From NCBI GenBank assembly GCA_963787415.1, contig CAWBCO010000002.1:62001-126000 (forward strand): DNA of 64,000 nucleotides, written 5' to 3'. The translations under genes were made by a program, and so were the position numbers. Below, piece by piece: positions 18,366 to 25,655 of this stretch. The DNA is from CAVUWL01 sp963787415. Lineage in GTDB: Bacteria > Actinomycetota > Thermoleophilia > Solirubrobacterales > 70-9. Position 1 is the stretch's first letter, and the number at the start of each line of letters is the position of its first letter. The notes under the pieces are model-generated. The model was not told the origin of the DNA, ran no database searches, and worked only from the letters and a program-made list of their open reading frames with translations.

Positions 18366-19511
18366 TCAGATAGAGAGGAGATAGGCATCCATCCGCACCC
18401 GCACCTCATCGTGACTGCCAGGCAACAGGTGACCGTAGGTGTCGAAGGTCGTCTGGATTTTCGAGTGACCCATGAAGGTCTGGATTGCCTTGGGGTTGGC
18501 GCCGGCGTCGATCAAAAGCGAGGCGAATGTGTGCCGGCACTCGTGCAGGGTGATCGCTCGCAGCCCCATCGCTTCCCAGCACTCCTGCGCCCGGTTATCG
18601 ACGCCAGAGGCGACGAAGGGCTGCATTGCATTTCGCCCGAAGAGCAGCTCCTCTCCCCCACGCCCGGTGCGCAGCAGGTGCTCGTCAAGGTAATCGCGCA
18701 AAACCGCCAGGAGCGGCACGGCCCGCCGGCCCGCCTCTGACTTCGGAGCGATCGGTCCCTCGTACTGATCCCAAGCGCGCTCGATGCGAACCAAGCTCGC
18801 GGCGAGGTCGACGTCGCAGCAGCGCAGCGCCTGCAGCTCGCCCCGCCGCAACCCGGCGTAAAAGGCGGTTGCCCACAGCGGTTGGTCTGCGGCGCGCAGC
18901 ACCTCCAGCAGCTGGACCGCTTCCTTGCCGGAGGCGATTCGGGTCGGCCGTTGAGAGGGCCCGGCAGGGACGTCGATGCGCTCCGTCGGGTTGTGGGGTA
19001 CCTCACCACGGTCCTCGGCGCGGCCGTAGAAAGCCTGCACGGGGTTGAGCGCGTTGTTCACCGTGGCCGGCGAGAGGCCCTCGGCGAGCAGCCGATCGAC
19101 GAACGCCTGCACGTCGCGACGTTGCACCTCGGTGACCTTCAAGCGCCCCAGCGGTGAGGAAGCGATACGGAGCCGTAGGTGTTGGTCGTAGCTTCGAACC
19201 GTGTTCGGCTTGTAGCGCTCCTTGTTCTTGGGCCGCACCGCTCCAGCCCGCATCCCGTCAACGAACTCGCGTAGGGCCGCAGCGAGCGCTCGGCCATCAC
19301 GCTTAGTCGTTCGCAGCGCACCATTGCTGACAGCGCTGAGCGCATCGGTGCGCCAGGACTTCGCCTCGGACTCACGGGCAAACGTCTTGTAGATCTTCTT
19401 GCGCTCGCGCTCCAAGTAGACCCACGCCTGGTAGCCGGCCTTGCAGCTGCAGCGACCGCCGCCGCGGCTGGGGCAGCCCCGCGAGTGGCGCCGAATGATT
19501 CCCTCTGTCAT
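18366..19511 (-). CDS. int: Phage/ICE-type tyrosine integrase
   Basis: Site-specific recombinase for integration and excision of the element. In 381 residues it has an N-terminal Arg/Cys-rich AP2-like arm-binding segment (CPSRGGGRCSCKAGYQAWV), a core-binding SAM-like domain (residues ~75-170) and the catalytic domain with R222 (GLRRGE), K257, H323/R326 (HECRHTF), H349 (MGHSK) and Y359 (FDTYGHL). It starts 2 bp after the xis-like gene stop. It is not closely like the resident XerD. Confidence 0.93.
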   Translation of the reverse strand: MTEGIIRRHSRGCPSRGGGRCSCKAGYQAWVYLERERKKIYKTFARESEAKSWRTDALSAVSNGALRTTKRDGRALAAALREFVDGMRAGAVRPKNKERYKPNTVRSYDQHLRLRIASSPLGRLKVTEVQRRDVQAFVDRLLAEGLSPATVNNALNPVQAFYGRAEDRGEVPHNPTERIDVPAGPSQRPTRIASGKEAVQLLEVLRAADQPLWATAFYAGLRRGELQALRCCDVDLAASLVRIERAWDQYEGPIAPKSEAGRRAVPLLAVLRDYLDEHLLRTGRGGEELLFGRNAMQPFVASGVDNRAQECWEAMGLRAITLHECRHTFASLLIDAGANPKAIQTFMGHSKIQTTFDTYGHLLPGSHDEVRVRMDAYLLSI

Positions 19512-19513
19512 CG

Positions 19514-19858
19514 CTACCTCCTCGCGAATTCATCGGCCGTCGGCCGCTGGACGTTCTCCGCCAGCCAGCGCTCCAGCTCGCGCAGCGGCACCAACCGCAT
19601 CCGCCCACGACGGATTAATCGAACCTCGTTCTGGACGTAGCGCTCGAAGCTGTCGAGGCTCATGCCAAGGGCGCGCGCCGACTCCTCGCGGGTGAGGAGG
19701 AGCCGCGGCACCTCACGAACTCGATCCGGCGCCGCGGCGGCTTTGCGCCGAGGCGGCCTGGAGCGACGATCGCTTGGCGAGTCAGTTCCTGGGACGTCAG
19801 CAAGGAGTTGACGGTGCCCGGATGGCGCCTCATCAGCTGTGAGCAGAGGTTCGTTCAT
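19514..19858 (-). CDS. Excisionase-like helix-turn-helix protein
   Basis: A 114-residue protein whose C-terminal half (LLTREESARALGMSLDSFERYV ... RLIRRGRMRLVPLRELERWL, abridged) is a winged-helix MerR/excisionase-type DNA-binding domain. The N-terminal half is Pro/Arg-rich and disordered. The ATG at 19858 is preferred over an upstream GTG-type start at 19903. Directly upstream of int on the same strand, so it is the probable directionality factor. Confidence 0.8.
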   Translation of the reverse strand: MNEPLLTADEAPSGHRQLLADVPGTDSPSDRRSRPPRRKAAAAPDRVREVPRLLLTREESARALGMSLDSFERYVQNEVRLIRRGRMRLVPLRELERWLAENVQRPTADEFARR

Positions 19859-19924
19859 GGATGCAAGACGTTTTGAGGGCGAAAAGGTGTCACCCCTAGG
19901 CAAAGGAAATTATGAAACGGCCGC

Positions 19925-20608
19925 TCAGGAGTTCGGGATATCACGGATGACCAGCTTGGGCCAGTGATGCTCAGCGGCAAAGTGCTCCAGCCGGCTGCGA
20001 ATCGAAGGCATAGCGAAGACGATCACGGCGTCATAGCGGGCCATGTCGGTCTCGAGGCTATCCCGCACGATGTCCAGATCTCTAGCACTGAGCTTGACGA
20101 CGATCGCATGTCGCTCTGACCTGATTTCGATCACGGCGTTCGGCCAATGACCGCTCGGTCCCTGTTCGCGAACGAGGCTTCTATGGCCGATCCAGCGCGC
20201 CTCGGGGGCGCGTCTTGCAATGTAGAGGCGAACCTCGTTGACGGCCCGCATCCGCGCCATCGCGCCGACCCTGGGGCGGTTCGGCCTGAAGCCCGTGCCT
20301 GACAGGCGCGCACCGCGGCAGCTCAGCCAAGCCCAGTGCGGCTCGTCATGCAGGAAGCGGCCGTAATCGGCGTAGCCGACCTCGGTCAGGTGCTTGACCA
20401 CGCTCTCCGCCTGGCCCGCGTCGGCACCCAGGAAACGCGCCAACTGATCGAAAGGGATCGCCCCCTGTTCGGCGATTAGGCGCAGCAGCTCGAACTCCCA
20501 CGGCTCGGGCCCTCGCAGCACGGGGCGATTCCGAGCAGGGCGGCCGCCGCCCAACCTGCCAGCCAGCTTCGGTTCGATCGTCGTCGCGGCGCTGAGATAG
20601 GTATCCAT
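19925..20608 (-). CDS. Replication-relaxation family protein, copy 1
   Basis: A 227-residue protein with an N-terminal winged helix (LLRLIAEQGAIPFDQLARFLG) and a C-terminal nuclease-like alpha/beta domain (WPNAVIEIRSERHAIVVKLS, YDAVIVFAMP). This layout matches the replication-relaxation (Replic_Relax) family found on actinobacterial and firmicute plasmids and conjugative elements, thought to help in replication or nicking. It is homologous to the proteins at 21901, 38887 and 40328. It follows the TraD-like ATPase by 3 bp. Exact biochemical role unknown. Confidence 0.78.
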   Translation of the reverse strand: MDTYLSAATTIEPKLAGRLGGGRPARNRPVLRGPEPWEFELLRLIAEQGAIPFDQLARFLGADAGQAESVVKHLTEVGYADYGRFLHDEPHWAWLSCRGARLSGTGFRPNRPRVGAMARMRAVNEVRLYIARRAPEARWIGHRSLVREQGPSGHWPNAVIEIRSERHAIVVKLSARDLDIVRDSLETDMARYDAVIVFAMPSIRSRLEHFAAEHHWPKLVIRDIPNS

Positions 20609-20611
20609 CGC

Positions 20612-21907
20612 TCAGTCCTCCTCATCGAGGTAGGAGAGCTCCTTCGGCCCGGCCACCTCAGTGCGCTGCAATGGTCGATCGAGCGGCTCGGCAACTGGCA
20701 GCGTGGCGCTCCGCCCGTGCGGCGGGCGCTCGATCGCCACCTTCGCGGCGCGGCCGCGGCGAATCACCCAGGCGTTGCCATTGGAGAGGCTGCGAATGTC
20801 GTCGGGATCGACCTTCAGCTGTCGCTCCTGGCGAGCGTGCCCCTGGCGGATGTAGACCCCGTCCTCATAGCGATGGGTGAGTTCGATGACCCGTTTCATC
20901 CCGCCCAGCTCGGCGAGCGCGCCTGGCTCGTTGAGAGCGTGAACGATCACCGTCTCGACAGAGCCGAGGATGCGGTCGCGCTGGGTGCGCGGCCCCATCC
21001 CCGAGGGAGTCTGGGGAACCAGCACCATCGCGGCGTTGAAGCCGCGGGCCTGCTCGACCTTCATCGCCACGTCCGAAGAGGATGCGATCGCCGAGAACTC
21101 ATCGGCGAAGAAGAGGCAAGGACGCTGGTGCTCCTTGCGCATGGTGAAGTAGTGGGCGAAGTCGGCGAAGAGCAGGCAGGCCGCGCCGGCGCTGTCCTCC
21201 CCCAGGGCAACCGAGTCCAGCAGGAAGTAGGCGGCGTCAGCGTCCTCAAATGACCAGTTGCCATCCAGGGCCGCGCCGAGCTGGCCGAAGAAGGCCTGAT
21301 ACCGCAACCGCACCTGGCCCACCTTGTCGCGGGGCAAGGAGAGCACCGCCGAGGTCGGTCCGTGGGCGTCCAGCAACCTCCCGTAGTCGAGGCGCTCCAG
21401 CAGCTCGGCGCTTGAGCGCGGCGGACCCTCGGGGTGGTTGCACGCCAACTGCAGAGCCATCTTGGCGATGTCGCGGTAGAAGGCCGCGGGGCCATCCACG
21501 GCGAACTGGATCACCTCGAGCAGACGGTTGGCAATGCCGCGCCAATCGCCGCGCCAGGCGTCGAACGGTTCATTGGGAAAGACCCGCGCGCGACGGCCGG
21601 CGGCGCTCATCAAAGCGCAGAAGCGCGCGGCTCCCTGGCGATCGCCCTTGGCGTCCAGATAGAAGACCGGAGCCTCGCTTTTGCAGCCCACCTCATAGGC
21701 AATACGCAGCGAGGTCTCCGTCTTGCCGGTACCGCTGGCGCCGAGGATCACCGCGTGGCGGCGCATGTCGGCAAAGGGCCAGATCAGGCTGCCGCCAGCG
21801 CTGATCGGCAGCGCCCGCTCGCCGCAGAGGCGGCGGCCGAGCAAGGCACCATCGGCAGCCGCAGACGCGGCGCTCGGGAACGCGCAGCTCCGGCGCCGCC
21901 TCAACAC
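20612..21907 (-). CDS. TraD/VirD4-like ATPase without membrane anchor
   Basis: A 431-residue RecA-fold motor with Walker A GASGTGKTE (residues 56-64), FYLDAKGD and Walker B CLFFADEFSAIA, plus the QTPSGMG segment typical of HerA/FtsK/VirD4 ATPases. The N-terminus has no clear transmembrane pair, unlike the second coupling protein at 35242. It starts at GTG 21907, overlapping the end of replication-relaxation copy 2, and is followed at once by copy 1, so the three form one transcription unit. Likely a DNA-pumping or docking ATPase working with those two proteins. Confidence 0.82.
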   Translation of the reverse strand: MLRRRRSCAFPSAASAAADGALLGRRLCGERALPISAGGSLIWPFADMRRHAVILGASGTGKTETSLRIAYEVGCKSEAPVFYLDAKGDRQGAARFCALMSAAGRRARVFPNEPFDAWRGDWRGIANRLLEVIQFAVDGPAAFYRDIAKMALQLACNHPEGPPRSSAELLERLDYGRLLDAHGPTSAVLSLPRDKVGQVRLRYQAFFGQLGAALDGNWSFEDADAAYFLLDSVALGEDSAGAACLLFADFAHYFTMRKEHQRPCLFFADEFSAIASSSDVAMKVEQARGFNAAMVLVPQTPSGMGPRTQRDRILGSVETVIVHALNEPGALAELGGMKRVIELTHRYEDGVYIRQGHARQERQLKVDPDDIRSLSNGNAWVIRRGRAAKVAIERPPHGRSATLPVAEPLDRPLQRTEVAGPKELSYLDEED

Positions 21908-22575
21908 GGCATTCCCTCCGGCAGGCGACGGACGAGGAGCTTCGGCCAGCGACCCTCAGCCTGGACCCGCTTCAGCAGCCGATAGGGATAGGCCCCGCAG
22001 AAGTAGAGCACCGCGTCGTAGTGATTGCTGTGTTCGGCGACGATGCGGCGGATCTCGTGATTGTGTTTGCTCGAGAGCTCGGCCTCGATCGCATGGCGCT
22101 CGCCGCCGATCTCAAAGACCGCGTCGGGGAGGTGGTCTTCGGAGTCGCGCTGGCGGAAGACGGTTCGTTCACAGACCCAGCGCCCTTCGGGCGCCCGCTC
22201 GAGGAGGTGGAGACGAACCTCGTTGATGGCGCGCCTATGCGCAAGCATCGCCACGTCGGGCGCGGAAGCGACAAACCCGGTGCTGGCAAGCCGGGCGCCG
22301 CGAGCGTTCAGCCAGAACCAGGGCATGTCCCTGACCAGGAACCGGCGATGGCGAACGCAGCCGGCGTCCTCAAGGACCTGCAGCAGCGCCACCGCGCGCT
22401 CCAGCGGTCGATCCAGGAAGCGCGCGATCTGGTCGAGCGGTATCGCCACCTGTTCGGAGAGCAGCCGCAGCACCTTGGTGTGCTCTGAGCCCAGCTCGAC
22501 CGCGCGGTCACCCAGGCAGGATGGTCGGTCGGCCTTTTGGCGTTTCGTGTTGGTCGGTTTAGCCCGGGTGTGCAT
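21901..22575 (-). CDS. Replication-relaxation family protein, copy 2
   Basis: Paralogue of copy 1: N-terminal winged helix (VLRLLSEQVAIPLDQIARFL), central linker AHRRAINEVRLHLLERAPEG matching MRAVNEVRLYIARRAPEA of copy 1, and a C-terminal domain LPDAVFEIGGERHAIEAELS. I use the ATG at 22575; an upstream start at 22662 is possible. The stop overlaps the start of the ATPase gene. A conserved Glu/Lys pattern in the C-terminal domain (FEI...E.ELS) resembles PD-(D/E)XK-like folds, which is only a suggestion. Confidence 0.78.
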   Translation of the reverse strand: MHTRAKPTNTKRQKADRPSCLGDRAVELGSEHTKVLRLLSEQVAIPLDQIARFLDRPLERAVALLQVLEDAGCVRHRRFLVRDMPWFWLNARGARLASTGFVASAPDVAMLAHRRAINEVRLHLLERAPEGRWVCERTVFRQRDSEDHLPDAVFEIGGERHAIEAELSSKHNHEIRRIVAEHSNHYDAVLYFCGAYPYRLLKRVQAEGRWPKLLVRRLPEGMPC

Positions 22576-22616
22576 GGGCGAGCCAAAGCACGCTTGCGTG
22601 CCAGGATGGGAGACCT

Positions 22617-23390
22617 GTGCGCCCGGGCGGGCCAACTCGAGCCGCCGATCGCCTAGCTTCAATCGGGACCTGCCAAGCCCCTCCGCGTCGCTGCCTCCTC
22701 AGACCCGCGAATTATCGCGTCGGCGGCGATCCCTACAAGCTCCCTGCGCGCAGGGAGCTCCTGACGGCCCTTCGGGTTCCGGGATCGCCTAACCGACGCA
22801 TCGCGGCCTTCGTCAAGCCAGCGACGAAGGGAGACACCAGGTGCCCACAGCAGAACCTGCCCAGCCACGGGCCGAAACATCGCAGCGTTGAGAGGCTCGC
22901 CGAGCAGATCTACATCGCGCATCGCTCGCGCCTGCTCGCGATCGCCAAGCGTAACTGCGGCAGCCCTGAACTTGCCGAGGACGCCGTCCAGGACGCCTTG
23001 GTCCTGTTCATGGAGCACTTTGATCCAACCAGCCAGGCCCCACCCCTTGCCTGGCTGAGCCTAACCCTAAAGCGGCGGTGTTGGGCGATCGACCGCAATC
23101 AGCGAAGAGATCGGACCAAACAGCCCGACCAAGATATCGACCGTTGCACCCAACAACAGCTGCAAACGACTCCGATCGGCCAGCCAGACAAGCTGCTCGA
23201 CCTCGCGGAGGAGATCGCAACGACCCGCAGTCAGCTAGGCGGGATCAAGCGAGACGAGCGGCGAGCCATTTCGCTGCTTGCCTTCGGCTACAGCTACAAC
23301 GAGATTCGCGACCTCACCGGCTGGTCCCACAGAAAGGTGACCCGGTGTGTGACGGAGGGCCGGGCGACGCTGCGGGATCTGCACCGCTAG
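22617..23390 (+). CDS. Sigma-70-like factor of the element
   Basis: The conserved part starts near 22880: a region-2-like segment (HRSRLLAIAKRNCGSPELAE, then DAVQDALVLFMEHF and AWLSLTLKRRCWAID) and a region-4-like helix-turn-helix (LLAFGYSYNEIRDLTGWSHRK). It is an ECF-like factor that could direct RNA polymerase to element promoters. The start is unclear: the best ribosome site (GGGAGA before GTG 22841) opens a frame that ends after 16 codons and would need a 1-base shift to join, so I list the in-frame GTG at 22617. Two broken relatives lie at 47.6 and 49.0 kb. Confidence 0.65.
   Translation: MRPGGPTRAADRLASIGTCQAPPRRCLLRPANYRVGGDPYKLPARRELLTALRVPGSPNRRIAAFVKPATKGDTRCPQQNLPSHGPKHRSVERLAEQIYIAHRSRLLAIAKRNCGSPELAEDAVQDALVLFMEHFDPTSQAPPLAWLSLTLKRRCWAIDRNQRRDRTKQPDQDIDRCTQQQLQTTPIGQPDKLLDLAEEIATTRSQLGGIKRDERRAISLLAFGYSYNEIRDLTGWSHRKVTRCVTEGRATLRDLHR
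22738..22759. repeat. Perfect 22-bp palindrome ahead of the sigma-like gene
   Basis: Arms AGCTCCCTGCG and CGCAGGGAGCT meet without a spacer. It lies about 100 bp before the first conserved codons of the sigma-like gene and could be an operator or a leader hairpin. Confidence 0.6.
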
Positions 23391-23582
23391 AAGGAGATAG
23401 GGAGCCGCGACTAGCGTCGCTGCCTTTACCCGGCGGATGACTTAACACGAACCCACCGTTAATTGAGATTCAAAGTCCGCCCCTGTTTTGCGAAGTAGCA
23501 ACAGAGTCACCCGAGCAGCGAGCGGCCAGCGATGCTCCAGCAGCACACACGGAACGACGACCGGCGAGGAACGCCGGCCCTC

Positions 23583-23780
23583 CTATGCCGGGACGCGCTC
23601 GCCAGCCGGAACATAGTGCTCCAGATCGGCATCGTGGCCAAGCGCGAACGGGATACCCTCCCGGGCGAGCTTGGCGACCTCGGCGTAGCTGTCGCCAGCG
23701 GCGGACCATCCGTCGATATCGGGCGACTCGGCCCACCAGCCATCAGGCTCGTGGTGGTAGATGACACGAACGGGATTCAT
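23583..23780 (-). CDS. hicB: HicB-type antitoxin
   Basis: A 65-residue partial-RNase-H-fold protein: VRVIYHHEPDGWWAESPDI followed by GWSAAGDSYAEVAKLAREGI is the HicB signature. The start at 23780 follows the hicA stop by 13 bp. No C-terminal DNA-binding domain is present, so it is the short form of HicB. Confidence 0.85.
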   Translation of the reverse strand: MNPVRVIYHHEPDGWWAESPDIDGWSAAGDSYAEVAKLAREGIPFALGHDADLEHYVPAGERVPA

Positions 23781-23793
23781 TTGGTCTTCTACG

Positions 23794-24027
23794 TCAGAGT
23801 AGCTTCCGGGCCTCCTGCTCGGCAAGTCCAACGTCCCTGGTGAGGATCTTCCGAACCAGCCCGCTTGGGACAGTTGCGCTGTCATGGAAGGCAAAACACA
23901 GCGGCGGGAAGTGCGGCGACTCCATCCTTCGATGCGAACCGACCTGGCGCACGACCCGGTAGCTCAGCGACCGACGTTCGAGAGCAGCCAGCAGGCGCTT
24001 GGCCTTCACTGAGGGAAAATCGCTCAC
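23794..24027 (-). CDS. hicA: HicA mRNA interferase toxin
   Basis: A 77-residue dsRNA-binding-like toxin. The conserved QVGSHRRMESP (catalytic H32), FAFHDSATVPSGLVRKIL and a terminal GLAEQEA helix match HicA. It is placed upstream of hicB in the same orientation, the usual hicAB order. It sits between the sigma-like gene and the secretion operon and probably stabilises the element. Confidence 0.87.
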   Translation of the reverse strand: MSDFPSVKAKRLLAALERRSLSYRVVRQVGSHRRMESPHFPPLCFAFHDSATVPSGLVRKILTRDVGLAEQEARKLL

Positions 24028-24060
24028 CCGGACGAGCCTAAACTGTCAGGTGAAAATCAC

Positions 24061-25137
24061 TCACAGTCCTGGCGGATGGCTAGCCACAAACCCAGCCGTC
24101 GATTGAAGACCGAAGCCGGGGCCGTGGGCGAAATTCGAATCCGAGGTACCCCAGTCACGACCGTCGATTTCGACGAACACGTGATCGACGTTGGACCAGA
24201 TCGTCACGTGCTTTCCGCGGCCCGAGGGATAGGTACTGGCGAAATCCCCCGAGACCAACGGCCCAGGATCCTTATAGCCGGAGAGAACCAGCAGCCAGCG
24301 CACCGCCCCGGAGCAGTCCAGGCCCTTTTCGGGGGCGCCGAAGACCTGGCGGCCGGCTGCGCTCCAGCAGTAGCTACCCGTCGATGGCCCCGGCTTGGCC
24401 GCGTGCCCTCCACCCCAGCAATAGTGGATTCGCTGATCTTCGATCCAACGGGCCACGTATTGGATTCGGGCCAGCGGTTCGGTCGGGACTTCGCCGAGCT
24501 GAGTCGAGGCAACAGCGGTACACACCTCTCCCGCTCCGAAGCTCGAGGCAATCTGAAGGACCTCTTCCACATACCAATCGGCGTGGTTGTAGGCGAAAAT
24601 TGCGCCGCGCCAGTTACCAGGAGCACCCGAGGCGTGAAGGTAATTCGCGGTGGCAAAGATCGAGTCGGGAATGCTGTAGATGTCGGCGCGACCGCTACCG
24701 GTTGCATCGACCCCGTAGGTCGCCCAGGTGGAGAAGAGAAACTGTCCAGGACCGGCGGCCCCGGCTGAGTTCGTCCCCGAGTGCACTCCCGGCAACGACG
24801 AGCGGCCGAAGTCCGACTCGACTTTGTGGATCGCGGCGACGATTGAGAAGCCACGCGGTCCGAGGTGGTAGCGACTGGCAGCTTTCTCCAACCATGGCAC
24901 GTAGTCGGCCGGGATTTCGTCGCCGCCCGAGCCTTTGACCACGCAGCTCTGCCCGCCACCGGCGGAGGAGTTGGCGGCGACGAAGAGACCGGTGACGAGG
25001 AGTAGGGGCAGGAGCGCCGCAGCTGCACCCAGAGCGATCTTCCAGCCCGCTACATCGCGAACCGTCCCGCGAACGGCGATCAGCACCGTGCGAGCATCGA
25101 GTTCGTCGGCGGAGCTTCGATTCGGATCGTCACTCAC
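24061..25137 (-). CDS. VirB1-like peptidoglycan hydrolase: lytic transglycosylase plus NlpC/P60
   Basis: Opens the cell wall for the conjugation channel. In 358 residues: a membrane helix at about 33-55 (ALGAAAALLPLLLVTGLFVAA), a transglycosylase-like domain with catalytic Glu in HKVESDFG (near residue 104) and GAAGPGQFLFSTWATYG, and a C-terminal NlpC/P60 domain with the catalytic Cys in GLDCSGAVRWL and His in DHVFVEI. The pairing of SLT and C40 domains is standard in Gram-positive conjugative elements. Its start overlaps the stop of the upstream gene by 4 bp. Confidence 0.9.
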   Translation of the reverse strand: MSDDPNRSSADELDARTVLIAVRGTVRDVAGWKIALGAAAALLPLLLVTGLFVAANSSAGGGQSCVVKGSGGDEIPADYVPWLEKAASRYHLGPRGFSIVAAIHKVESDFGRSSLPGVHSGTNSAGAAGPGQFLFSTWATYGVDATGSGRADIYSIPDSIFATANYLHASGAPGNWRGAIFAYNHADWYVEEVLQIASSFGAGEVCTAVASTQLGEVPTEPLARIQYVARWIEDQRIHYCWGGGHAAKPGPSTGSYCWSAAGRQVFGAPEKGLDCSGAVRWLLVLSGYKDPGPLVSGDFASTYPSGRGKHVTIWSNVDHVFVEIDGRDWGTSDSNFAHGPGFGLQSTAGFVASHPPGL

Positions 25138-25652
25138 TGCCCCGGACCGCTCGCAAGCCAGTCCCGGCCGCGACGTTCGAAGACGAAGGAGAACTGCTCA
25201 GAGGAGCGGCCTCGCCTAGCCGAGCCGCTGATCACGGCGCGCGGCGGGATCGCCGAGACAAAAGCAACGGCGATCTGGCCCAGCGCCGCCGAACGAGGGA
25301 ATTCGCCGGCCGTCGGCTGAGGCCGGTTGGCAAGCAGTTCGCGACTGAAGCTCGCGGTCGCAAAGGCGCGAAGAGTGCTCGTGACCCCTGCATCCAGCTC
25401 GCCGACCTCGTAGCGCAGGAAGGCTGCGACGAAGCTGCGCGCGGCCGCCCTGACTTCCCTGTGCAAATGCTGGCTACGCTCGGCGAACGCGGCGGTTGCG
25501 GCCGCCGCCGTCCCCTCTCCATCTCGACGGTGCGAGGCCGAGGCGGGATCACCCAAGTCGTTGCCGCTCAAGCCAAAAGCAAGCGCGGAGCCGAGAAGTG
25601 CTGCGCAGACCAAAGCGAACAGCACAACCCTCGAGCGCCGTGGCCCATCCAC
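25134..25652 (-). CDS. VirB8-like conjugation protein with one membrane helix
   Basis: A 172-residue protein with an N-terminal anchor (VVLFALVCAALLGSALAFGL) and a soluble domain (REVRAAARSFVAAFLRYEVG, SEQFSFVFERRGRDWLASG) that looks like an NTF2/VirB8 fold. Sited between the wall hydrolase and VirB6-like genes with 4-bp gaps or overlaps. I infer a scaffold role in the secretion complex; sequence motifs alone are weak. Confidence 0.6.
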   Translation of the reverse strand: MDGPRRSRVVLFALVCAALLGSALAFGLSGNDLGDPASASHRRDGEGTAAAATAAFAERSQHLHREVRAAARSFVAAFLRYEVGELDAGVTSTLRAFATASFSRELLANRPQPTAGEFPRSAALGQIAVAFVSAIPPRAVISGSARRGRSSEQFSFVFERRGRDWLASGPGQ

Positions 25653-25655
25653 CGC

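Noticed and set aside
20612..21907. Reading the ATPase as a chromosomal FtsK
   Set aside because: It lacks the membrane and gamma domains, is only 431 residues and is embedded among element genes.
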